Shown: piece by piece, positions 1-5,270 of the stretch
How positions within the stretch are numbered: position 1 is the stretch's first letter
How the letters are laid out: each line of letters begins with the position of its first letter
NCBI GenBank assembly: GCA_900755985.1
Contig: CAAEIL010000131.1
Location: forward strand, 1-10,398
DNA from: Bacteroidales bacterium
GTDB taxonomy: Bacteria > Bacteroidota > Bacteroidia > Bacteroidales > Muribaculaceae
Direction of reading: 5' to 3'
DNA: 10,398 nucleotides
Notes under the pieces: model-generated
Told to the model about the DNA's origin: nothing
The model's database searches: none
The model's input: the letters and a program-made list of their open reading frames with translations, nothing else
Made by a program: the position numbers and the translations under genes

Positions 1-151
1 ATAATGCAGTAGATAACTAACTAAATCGTAACCTATTACTATCAAGAGCAATTAACCTACGCTCATTTCCAATAAATTACACTCTTTTCGTAACTTCAGA
101 TTACAAAATTACAAAAAATAACTGAATTTCGGAACGAATACCGAGCACATC

Positions 152-177
152 GCCGCCTGTGGCGGCCGAAATTTTTT
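152..177 (+). terminator. Rho-independent terminator for a gene left of the window
   Basis: GCCGCC (152-157), loop TGT, GGCGGC (161-166) form a perfect 6-bp GC stem, followed by a T6 run at 172-177. Read rightwards this is a compact intrinsic terminator, probably for a rightward gene that ends before the window. It faces the leftward terminator at 186-218, so the two transcription units converge here. Positions 1-151 hold no gene that I can see and are AT-rich. Confidence 0.6.
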
Positions 178-178
178 G

Positions 179-218
179 CAAAAATGAGCGGGCGACTTCA
201 TCACGAGGTCGTCCGCTC
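179..218 (-). terminator. Rho-independent terminator of the pcfK-pcfJ operon
   Basis: An 11-bp stem (186-196 against 208-218, one G-T wobble) with an 11-nt loop is followed, on the minus strand, by a T5 run and then a further T-rich stretch. It lies 18 bp beyond the stop codon of the PcfJ-like gene and is in the right orientation to end that leftward operon. Confidence 0.8.
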
Positions 219-236
219 TGACTATGAAATCTATTG

Positions 237-1511
237 TTATGCTGTAATCCTTTCTTTGATAAGGTGGGTGTTGGCGTTGATGAGTCTGATAATCCGGTCG
301 TGGTACTCGGTGTTCTGATTGCAGACTCCTCTTGACTGAACCACCTTTAGGGTTTTGAGGTCAACCTCGATGGTTTCGATTATCCTGCCGTCTATCCTCG
401 CTGAGAAGATAAGGCTGTCCTCACGCTGGTCGTAGGCTGCACTGAACAGACATATATGCTGACTTTCAGCCTCCTGCCGGTATTCCTCAACGCTTTCCAA
501 TACCTTGACCTCAATCTCTCCGTCATTGATACGGATGCCGAAGAACTTTTCTTTCTGCTCCTTGAAACTCGCCTCCCTCTCTTGGGCTTTGCGGATGTCC
601 TCGGCTTTCTTCGCCTTCTCTTGGCTTGTTTGGAGTTTTCTCACATATCGGTCGTGTTCCTCTTGGAGATTAGCGGGACAGATGTACTTGGGAGATTGAA
701 TGTCCTTTCCACATCGCTCCAACATCTTGATGTAGTCTATCCATATCTGTAAGTTGGTGACCTTATAGCCATTGCGGTTGGCTATCTTGATAGAGTTCCA
801 ATAGTCCTCGATGTCAGCCTTGTTGGTAGGTCTATAACATAAGTATCGGAGTAATTCTATCTCGTTGGCTTTCATCAATGTCTCCGCCTTGGGGTTGGTC
901 AGCAACTCTTGGAAGAGGGTTACGGGATGGATATGGTAGCAACTGCCTTTGAAACCATTGCGCTTGATTGTGTCAGTTACCTTGATGCGGGGATAAACCC
1001 ATTCGTCGGATATACGTTGGAAGGCTTCGTTGTCACGCCTTATCTCCAATGGAGAACCAAAGGCGAAACTGTCTATATAAGGACCTAATGTTCTCTGCAA
1101 TCCCACTACGGTTGTATTGCCCTTGCCGTCTATCCAATAACTGCCGATTTCAAGATAGGCTGGCTTTGCCTTCATTCCCTTGCGCATTTCAACCATCATC
1201 AGGAACATTCTTACAACCTGATACCCTTCCATAGTTGTGATTACGTTGAAATAGGACTTGTCTCGGATAACACGCTCCTTTGTGTCCTTGATTTCTATCT
1301 GTGCGCCACAATCGGGGCATAGGCACATTCCGTTTCTTGTTTCCAACCACTCGTGACCGCATTTCATACAAGTACACATTCCGGACTTCAGTCTGTATCC
1401 GTAGTGATTGATTGTTGAGTTGAGTGCCCAATTCATTTGTGGAGTGGAGAGCGGGCGAAGTCGCCCGTTCAGTTCCACTATATGCTTCTCTCTTAAAGTT
1501 CTTGGTCTCAT
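237..1511 (-). CDS. pcfJ: PcfJ-like zinc-ribbon protein of a mobile element
   Basis: This 424-residue protein has a Cys-rich zinc-ribbon-like segment near the N-terminus (Cys46, 48, 51, 63, 65, 68, with CxxC pairs at 48-51 and 65-68). A long central domain follows, then a strongly charged, probably helical stretch around residues 285-327, and a C-terminal beta-rich region. The overall sequence and its position directly after a PcfK-like gene match the PcfJ family, named after a gene of the enterococcal plasmid pCF10 and common in Bacteroidales conjugative and mobilisable elements. The biochemical role of the family is not established; nucleic-acid binding is only suggested by the zinc ribbon. 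The start at 1511 is 14 bp after the pcfK stop, which supports translation from one mRNA. A strong terminator follows. The gene looks intact. Confidence 0.75.
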   Translation of the reverse strand: MRPRTLREKHIVELNGRLRPLSTPQMNWALNSTINHYGYRLKSGMCTCMKCGHEWLETRNGMCLCPDCGAQIEIKDTKERVIRDKSYFNVITTMEGYQVVRMFLMMVEMRKGMKAKPAYLEIGSYWIDGKGNTTVVGLQRTLGPYIDSFAFGSPLEIRRDNEAFQRISDEWVYPRIKVTDTIKRNGFKGSCYHIHPVTLFQELLTNPKAETLMKANEIELLRYLCYRPTNKADIEDYWNSIKIANRNGYKVTNLQIWIDYIKMLERCGKDIQSPKYICPANLQEEHDRYVRKLQTSQEKAKKAEDIRKAQEREASFKEQKEKFFGIRINDGEIEVKVLESVEEYRQEAESQHICLFSAAYDQREDSLIFSARIDGRIIETIEVDLKTLKVVQSRGVCNQNTEYHDRIIRLINANTHLIKERITA

Positions 1512-1525
1512 AGTCTTGGGGGTGT

Positions 1526-1975
1526 TTAGAGTTCATCAAATAAGTTGGGGATAGAGTCAATCTCTGCTCCGGCTTTGGGAGCGGTGACGGTCGGCTTGGG
1601 TTGAGTCTTCGGCTGAGATTGTCTGCGAAGTTCCCGGAGTTGTTCCTGCTTGAACTGCTCCATAGCCTGGTCTTTGAGAGTGGCTTTATCCTCCTCGGTG
1701 AGTTGGTCTTTGGAGATTACCACCTTGCAGTTGATAGGTTTGCCGATTTCCTCTGCGGTGCAGTCGCCATCCCAATAATGGGTCGCAAGCGAAAATACCT
1801 CATCGTTGGTCATTACGCTGACACCTTGACGTTTGACTTCGTTCAGTATGAACTGACAGCACTCAGTGAGGGACTTAGAGGGGTCTGCATAGCGGATAGC
1901 AAACAGATTGTCGCTCTCTGCACGGCTATCGAGATAGTTGCGGATAGCCTCGATAAAATTCTCAGATGATTTCAT
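1526..1975 (-). CDS. pcfK: PcfK-like protein
   Basis: This 149-residue soluble protein begins MKSSENFIEAIRNYL, a start that fits the PcfK-like family found next to PcfJ in Bacteroidales mobile elements. An open frame extends 35 codons further upstream, to 2080, but that extension overlaps the neighbouring membrane-protein gene out of frame and lacks family character, so I chose the ATG at 1975. The N-terminal two thirds look globular. The C-terminal third is rich in Gln, Lys, Arg and Pro and ends in a short hydrophobic-acidic motif (IPNLFDEL), which looks like a protein-docking peptide. The gene sits between the small membrane protein (11-bp gap) and pcfJ (14-bp gap) in one operon. The function of the family is unknown. 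Confidence 0.75.
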   Translation of the reverse strand: MKSSENFIEAIRNYLDSRAESDNLFAIRYADPSKSLTECCQFILNEVKRQGVSVMTNDEVFSLATHYWDGDCTAEEIGKPINCKVVISKDQLTEEDKATLKDQAMEQFKQEQLRELRRQSQPKTQPKPTVTAPKAGAEIDSIPNLFDEL

Positions 1976-1986
1976 AGTCGTATATT

Positions 1987-2214
1987 TTAGAAAGTTAATA
2001 CCCAATAGATTATCGCTATTACTGTCAGTATGGAGATTAGCCACCCCACACCTCGGAGTATCGGTCGGACTACCACCCACATCACCACTGCCACAACTAA
2101 GCCGATGATGACACCTGCCACATTCGCCACCACTTTGATTATGCGGTATTGATGGGAGGTTTGGTGAGTCTTGCCTCGACCTGAATTTCTAATATGTTGA
2201 TTTGTAGCTGTCAT
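1987..2214 (-). CDS. Small two-helix membrane protein
   Basis: This 75-residue protein has a polar, basic N-terminal tail of about 25 residues and two predicted membrane helices, about residues 27-49 and 56-74, separated by a short Arg/Pro/Gly turn. It has no recognisable enzyme motif. It is the first gene of the leftward operon and lies 11 bp upstream of pcfK, so it is probably co-transcribed. Small membrane proteins are common in conjugative-element operons, but I do not recognise this one and give no function. The ATG at 2214 is the only reasonable start. No consensus promoter was found immediately upstream; the long leader contains an inverted repeat that could act on expression. Confidence 0.6.
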   Translation of the reverse strand: MTATNQHIRNSGRGKTHQTSHQYRIIKVVANVAGVIIGLVVAVVMWVVVRPILRGVGWLISILTVIAIIYWVLTF

Positions 2215-2562
2215 ATCGGTGGGTGCTTTTTTTAAACCATGCGTCTAATGACGGTGTGGCTGTATGAGTTGCTCGACGCCTAAATGTCGTGTGGAGACAA
2301 AAAGGACGGTTCAGGCAGGCTGGAATAAATACTACCTCCGCAGGAGTGTGGAGATTTTTCCGAGACTGAATGAACCGTCCTTAGCCACACGTTACATCCG
2401 GCGAGCGACTTATACTTGCCCATCCGTTACTTGATGCCTTGATTGAATGGCACCCCCGGTATGACGGCACAAAGCGGCATATCTGTCGGCAATCCTTCTA
2501 TTGCCGATGGACTATGAAATCCCTGAAAAACAAAAAGGTAAAGAAATATTTGTCGCAAACAT
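2215..2562. other. Gene-free leader of the pcf operon with several stem-loops
   Basis: No credible coding frame was seen between the leftward pcf operon and the rightward antitoxin gene. The stretch holds the 12-bp long-range inverted repeat described separately, a small CTCC-GCA-GGAG hairpin (2336-2346), a short GTGTGGCT/AGCCACAC pair (2254-2261 and 2383-2390), and an 8-bp perfect hairpin TCGGCAAT/ATTGCCGA (2486-2493 and 2500-2507, 6-nt loop). The density of structure suggests a structured leader RNA or a DNA site such as a transfer origin. Neither is proven. Confidence 0.45.
2299..2382 (-). promoter_or_regulatory. Long-range inverted repeat, possible attenuator
   Basis: AAGGACGGTTCA (2302-2313) and TGAACCGTCCTT (2371-2382) are perfect 12-bp complements separated by 57 nt. 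Read leftwards, the closing arm runs straight into T5 (2299-2303), as in an intrinsic terminator with a large apical loop. The inner loop contains a CTCC/GGAG mini-hairpin. It lies 85-168 bp upstream of the membrane-protein start, a suitable place for leader attenuation of the pcf operon. Alternatives are a protein-binding site or a mobilisation origin. Confidence 0.4.
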
Positions 2563-2593
2563 ACTGCACATTCTGAAAAAAGCAGTAACTTTG
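2563..2593 (+). promoter_or_regulatory. Bacteroidota-type promoter of the abiEi-like gene
   Basis: TAACTTTG at 2586-2593 matches the Bacteroidota -7 consensus TAnnTTTG exactly. An ACTG sits 19 nt upstream in the -33 position, a partial match. Transcription would begin at about 2600, 20 nt before the ATG at 2620. This argues against the GTG at 2593 as the start codon. Confidence 0.65.
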
Positions 2594-2619
2594 TGACTGA
2601 AATAATAATCAACAAAGAC

Positions 2620-3177
2620 ATGATTCAAAACGACAATGGCATTATACGCGCTGACCGTGACAACAATACGGAATACCGTAAGATATTGGCGGCGGCTAAA
2701 GAGGGGGAACTTGTGCGCCTTCGTAACGGTCTTTATGCCGATCCGGATGCACTGAGCGGGAACATCGTTGATATGGAGGCAATAGTTCCCGGCGGCATAA
2801 TGTGTCTATATTCGGCATGGTCTAATTATAATCTGACAACACAGGTTCCAGATGCTTTCTATGTTGCTGTCAGCCGAAGCCGAAAAATAAAATTGCCGGT
2901 ATTCCCCGACATCAAACTTGTTTTCCAGCGCAACGAATTACTTGAAATAGGTAAGGTAGAAATAGAAGAACAAGGTATGAAAGTTTTGATGACAGACATT
3001 GAGCGTTCGGTGTGCGATGCAGTAAAATACCGCAATAAAATTGGCATTGATGTGATGACCGAAATCATTGACAATTATCTTCGGCGCACAGACCGGAATC
3101 TTTCAAGACTGACAGAGTATGCGAAAAAATTGCGTGTGTATTCCACACTACATCAAATATTGCAGGTAAAGCTATGA
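2620..3177 (+). CDS. AbiEi-family antitoxin / transcriptional regulator (type IV TA), apparently orphan
   Basis: This 185-residue protein resembles AbiEi-type antitoxins. An N-terminal segment (about residues 10-45) ends in a winged-helix-like ELVRLRNGLYADP motif. The following domain has VPGGIMCLYSAW (56-67), a Tyr-Val-Ala-Val strand (81-84) and the typical TDIERSVCDAVKYRNK stretch (125-140). In AbiE systems, AbiEi autorepresses the operon and counteracts AbiEii, a nucleotidyltransferase toxin usually encoded immediately downstream with an overlapping start. Here the stop overlaps a downstream ATG (ATGA at 3174-3177), but that frame stops after 10 residues, so no toxin is present. A GTG at 2593 would add nine residues but lies inside the promoter, so the ATG at 2620 was chosen. 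The protein may remain as a repressor or as protection against related elements; that is inference. Confidence 0.7.
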   Translation: MIQNDNGIIRADRDNNTEYRKILAAAKEGELVRLRNGLYADPDALSGNIVDMEAIVPGGIMCLYSAWSNYNLTTQVPDAFYVAVSRSRKIKLPVFPDIKLVFQRNELLEIGKVEIEEQGMKVLMTDIERSVCDAVKYRNKIGIDVMTEIIDNYLRRTDRNLSRLTEYAKKLRVYSTLHQILQVKL

Positions 3178-3206
3178 CAGAAACCAATCACTTCCAATCT
3201 ATATAA
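3174..3206 (+). pseudogene. Stub of a translationally coupled gene after abiEi (possible lost toxin)
   Basis: An ATG overlapping the antitoxin stop in an ATGA arrangement opens a frame of only ten residues (MTETNHFQSI) before TAA. The same frame continues for a further eight codons to another stop at about 3231-3233. The overlap is the usual coupling between an AbiEi gene and its toxin gene, so this looks like the 5' remnant of a deleted or replaced partner. The peptide is too short to assign by itself. Confidence 0.3.
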
Positions 3207-3599
3207 GCGCATCTGAATGAGGCAGCCCCATAAAGGCGAAGTCTATGCCAATGCAGTGAGGAACGAGCAAATCGGCATAGTCTTCGACAGGTGGCGGCAA
3301 TCAAGCGATGAGTGGCGGAGCGGTCGTAAAAGTCCTTGCGAGGCAATGCGCCCCGGAACACGGACAAACGCCATTACAGTCTTATGGTATCAGGCAGCGT
3401 CTCCGATGCCCACCATAAGGCGATGGCGGTTGTCGGTGTTCAGCATTGCCCGTAGGCGTAATGCGGTCAATGGGTGTCAGTGCTTGCACCGTCACCCTTT
3501 GACGGCATAACGCCGCCAACTCGGAAGACCGCTTCGCCTCTCATCGCTTTCGTAAGAGCAAAATATATGGCTCCTTCAATAATATACCGTGACAAATCG
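3207..3599. other. Gene-free, stem-loop-rich region
   Basis: Open frames exist on both strands here (for example rightward 3217-3510), but none has domain character, a promoter or plausible composition. The DNA is full of complementary arms: GAAGTCTATGCC (3238-3249) against GGCATAGTCTTC (3274-3285) with one mismatch; CTTATGGT (3381-3388) against ACCATAAG (3412-3419), enclosing GGCA (3393-3396) and TGCC (3407-3410); and the 60-bp near-palindrome at 3455-3514. I interpret it as a structured RNA or a DNA processing site of a mobile element rather than a gene. Confidence 0.5.
3455..3514. repeat. 60-bp near-palindrome (long hairpin)
   Basis: Arm 3455-3483 pairs with arm 3486-3514 at 24 of 29 positions, around a 2-nt centre (TT). 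The outer part pairs GGCGT with ACGCC, then ATGC with GCAT and GTCAA with TTGAC. The inner part pairs GGGTG with CACCC and GTGC with GCAC. No T-run follows on either side, so it is not an ordinary terminator. Possible roles are an RNA stem, a transfer or replication origin, or a recombination site. Confidence 0.65.
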
Positions 3600-3629
3600 T
3601 TGTAACATGAAAATAATTTAGTAAAATTG
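3600..3629 (+). promoter_or_regulatory. Promoter of the XRE-type regulator gene
   Basis: TTG at 3600-3602, a 19-nt spacer, and TAAAATTG at 3622-3629 match the Bacteroidota promoter (TTG/TTTG, 19-21 nt, TAnnTTTG) with one mismatch in the -7 box. The predicted start of transcription is about 15 nt before the ATG at 3650. Confidence 0.55.
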
Positions 3630-3649
3630 TAATCTAAAACAAATTCAAT

Positions 3650-3991
3650 ATGGACAATAGGATAATCGCACGAAACTTGAAGAAACTCAGGGAAGCAGCC
3701 CGATATACTCAGGATGAAATGGCGCAAGCACTCGGAGTTAAAAGGTCGGCATATAGCAACTATGAGTCTGGCAACAGAGAAGTGCCATATGATGTAATAG
3801 AGAAAGCGAGCGACTTTTTCGGTTGTGATATGACCGTGCTTTTCGAGGAAAATGAGAATGTCGATGCCATGATTCTTGCATCAGCTTTCCAACTTGACGG
3901 AATGACAGCCGAGGATGCGGCTGAAATCATGCGCTTCAAAGATATTGTGAAGTCATATCTGAAAATGGAGGCGATAGAGGCACGACTGTAA
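3650..3991 (+). CDS. XRE/Cro-CI family helix-turn-helix regulator
   Basis: This 113-residue protein has an N-terminal HTH domain of about 65 residues. RNLKKLREAARYTQDEMAQ leads into the recognition-helix segment GVKRSAYSNYESGNREVP (29-46), the typical HTH_3/XRE pattern for sequence-specific DNA binding as a dimer. The C-terminal half (about 70-113) is helical and acidic and probably mediates oligomerisation or partner binding. Proteins of this size are often phage or mobile-element repressors, or antitoxins encoded before an ImmA/IrrE-type protease; no such partner follows here. The ATG at 3650 is well placed behind a promoter. Its target could include its own promoter, but no clear operator palindrome was identified next to it. 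Confidence 0.85.
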   Translation: MDNRIIARNLKKLREAARYTQDEMAQALGVKRSAYSNYESGNREVPYDVIEKASDFFGCDMTVLFEENENVDAMILASAFQLDGMTAEDAAEIMRFKDIVKSYLKMEAIEARL

Positions 3992-4407
3992 TACTGACCT
4001 GAATTGTAGCCAATCCTTACATATATTCGCACTGCGTTTTCTGAGAAATATGGTAACTTTGCTAATAACACCTATCCGCTCCATCTCTAATCCCTAAATG
4101 TGCATCTGAAATAGGTGGCTTTTCAAATTACGACTGGAATAAGTTGCCACCGTTAACACTACATTTATAGTAACCTTTTATGAGCCGGGGCCGGGACGAT
4201 ATTGCCATTGAATTGCAGATAGTGACTTATTGGCTACTGACTGCCTGCAATCAGGTTCAAATGGTGGATTTTCCGATGGTTGTAATAGGCTCGGGCGGTC
4301 GCTCGGATGTAAAATAGAGACGATGCTTGACAACGGTTTGCCAAAACCATAAAAACCGCCGGATTCTGAAAAATCGCTAAATCCATGAAGATTCGATGAT
4401 TGTAATA
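3992..4407. other. Gene-free stretch with an isolated promoter-like sequence and remote inverted repeat
   Basis: No coding frame with gene character was found. TAACTTTG at 4054-4061, preceded by ACTG at 4031-4034 with a 19-nt spacer, forms a promoter closely resembling the abiEi-like promoter but with no gene behind it. GAAATAGG...CTTTTCAA (4108-4126) is mirrored by TTGAAAAGCCTATTTC at 4485-4500, except for three extra bases, so the two may bracket a small non-autonomous element. CCTG-CAAT-CAGG forms a short hairpin near 4245-4256. Confidence 0.4.
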
Positions 4408-4438
4408 TTGTGAGACTCAGAGAAAATATGTAACTTTG
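4408..4438 (+). promoter_or_regulatory. Consensus promoter of a candidate small RNA
   Basis: TTG at 4408-4410, a 20-nt spacer, and TAACTTTG at 4431-4438 form an exact Bacteroidota-type promoter. Transcription would begin near 4444. No gene starts behind it; the only downstream feature is a set of hairpins and a strong terminator. Confidence 0.7.
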
Positions 4439-4443
4439 TAACC

Positions 4444-4628
4444 GAACTCAGGTTCCTGCCCTCGCAGAGGCGAGAGTTTGCCGATTGAAAAGCCTATTTC
4501 AAAACGGTTACTAACAGGCGACCTGTTATCAATCAGATGCTGTAACACTCTGACAATCAGAGAATTTTAAGATATGCCAAAGACCCTGTCTTTCCGCAAA
4601 AAAAGCAGCTCGCAAGGCTGCTTTTTTT
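4444..4628 (+). ncRNA. Candidate small non-coding RNA, about 185 nt
   Basis: The unit is bounded by a consensus promoter and an intrinsic terminator. Between them lie three perfect hairpins: CTCGC/GCGAG (4461-4465 and 4470-4474, loop AGAG), TAACAGG/CCTGTTA (4512-4518 and 4522-4528, loop CGA) and CTCTGA/TCAGAG (4548-4553 and 4557-4562, loop CAA). The 5' and 3' ends do not pair with each other, which argues against 6S RNA. The only notable reading frame (24 codons from the ATG at 4574) runs through the terminator hairpin and is unlikely to be translated. The start is inferred from the promoter and may be off by a few bases. I do not recognise an RNA family. Confidence 0.5.
4598..4628. terminator. 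Bidirectional intrinsic terminator
   Basis: A7-GCAGC (4598-4609), loop TCGCAAG, GCTGC-T7 (4617-4628) gives a short GC stem flanked by an A run and a T run. It therefore works as a terminator on both strands. On the plus strand it ends the candidate small RNA. On the minus strand it would stop any transcript leaving the leftward promoter in the candidate invertible segment. Confidence 0.85.
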
Positions 4629-4654
4629 ACGTTAGGAAGGCGGTATGAGAAGGT

Positions 4655-4729
4655 GGTCAGCGGATTGAAGTCTCGGACCTGTGAATCCAGGGTCAGCGGA
4701 TTTCAAGTAAAAAATGGGGTCAGCGGATT
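4655..4729. repeat. Three direct copies of GGTCAGCGGATT (possible insertion-sequence end)
   Basis: Exact copies lie at 4655-4666, 4691-4702 and 4718-4729; the last two share the longer form GGGTCAGCGGATTT. Multiple short direct repeats near an end are typical of IS21-family elements, where the transposase binds them. No transposase or IstB-like gene is present, so this would be a solo remnant. Regulatory binding sites are an alternative explanation. Confidence 0.4.
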
Positions 4730-4862
4730 TATCCGGTGGGCGACTCGGTTGTCTTAGGAGTAAAAATGACTAATTCTGCAAGGGGAAATATTAATTCCAC
4801 GAATTGGGGAGGATTGAAATTGCAACACCAAACGCCCACAATCACCCAACAAACAAGTGTGC

Positions 4863-4879
4863 ATCTCTTTCCAAGAGAT
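4863..4879 (+). repeat. Left 17-bp inverted repeat of a candidate invertible segment
   Basis: ATCTCTTTCCAAGAGAT has 7-bp palindromic arms around TCC. The exact reverse complement occurs at 5101-5117. The asymmetric centre (TCC here, GGA there) shows that the two copies are in opposite orientation. Confidence 0.75.
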
Positions 4880-4892
4880 ACTAATTTAATCG

Positions 4893-4922
4893 CAAAGTTA
4901 ATAAAAATTTTTAAATCAGCAA
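4893..4922 (-). promoter_or_regulatory. Leftward consensus promoter inside the candidate invertible segment
   Basis: On the minus strand, TTG (4922-4920), a 19-nt spacer, and TAACTTTG (4900-4893) form an exact Bacteroidota promoter. In the present orientation it fires out of the segment to the left, where there is no gene before the bidirectional terminator at 4598-4628. If the segment flips, it would drive the FHA/caspase genes. Confidence 0.6.
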
Positions 4923-5100
4923 GATATTGTAAAGTAGCAGAATGGTATTGCATTGCGCTAAGAACGCGCTAAAAATGGGGGCAAAATATTTATATCGTTT
5001 TTATGTGGATAAAATTGCATAGCAGATAATATATGTGTTTTTGGGCAATATTGCTTTTACACAACATGCTGGTGCTTAGTAATATAAATTATAAATCCAA

Positions 5101-5117
5101 ATCTCTTGGAAAGAGAT
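5101..5117 (-). repeat. Right 17-bp inverted repeat of the candidate invertible segment
   Basis: ATCTCTTGGAAAGAGAT is the exact reverse complement of the site at 4863-4879. The distance from here to the first FHA start codon is 153 bp. In that gap I see only weak promoter-like matches, for example TATATTTT near 5206, and no full consensus. Confidence 0.75.
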
Positions 5118-5270
5118 ACTTAAAATCTTGTACTTAAGAAATTATCTAATCCTTTGGCTGATACGCATTTGCGGCGTAATAAACTTTAGCGGCAATCCTT
5201 ACTCGTTATATTTTATTAGCCAAATTTAATTTTTTAATTTTTCAGAAAATATTAGCCTTAAGACTAAAAT

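Larger units (their letters stand above)
4863..5117. other. Candidate invertible promoter segment (inverton)
   Basis: Two identical 17-bp sites in inverted orientation enclose a 255-bp, AT-rich, gene-free segment that contains a consensus promoter directed leftwards. Bacteroidales use such invertible segments, moved by tyrosine or serine recombinases, to phase-vary surface loci. Inversion would place the -7 box at about 5080-5087, pointing rightwards, some 180 bp before the first FHA gene. Also inside are two GCGCTAA copies (4955-4961, 4966-4972) and a 10-bp palindrome GCAATATTGC (5045-5054). No recombinase gene is in the window. The alternative is a pair of operators for a dimeric regulator. 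Confidence 0.5.

Noticed and set aside
1189..1560. 123-codon leftward frame overlapping the start of the PcfJ-like gene
   Set aside because: It is out of frame with the well-supported PcfJ-like protein and contains no family features.
3217..3510. 97-codon rightward open frame after the abiEi-like gene
   Set aside because: It is rich in Arg and Trp without a recognisable motif and overlaps three inverted-repeat structures, including the 60-bp near-palindrome. Its openness can be explained by base composition.
4444..4628. 6S RNA, tRNA or tmRNA at the candidate small RNA
   Set aside because: The ends do not form the long closing stem of 6S RNA, no cloverleaf can be drawn, and no tmRNA tag frame is visible.
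4766..4972. 68-codon rightward frame from the ATG at 4766, preceded by an AGGAG-like sequence
   Set aside because: It has no recognisable motif and runs across the left 17-bp inverted repeat, so inversion would break it. The composition is that of AT-rich intergenic DNA. A real small protein cannot be completely excluded.
4863..5117. CRISPR array or transposon ends at the 17-bp repeats
   Set aside because: There are only two copies in opposite orientation, with no regular spacers, no flanking target duplication and no transposase. An invertible segment or paired operator explains them better.
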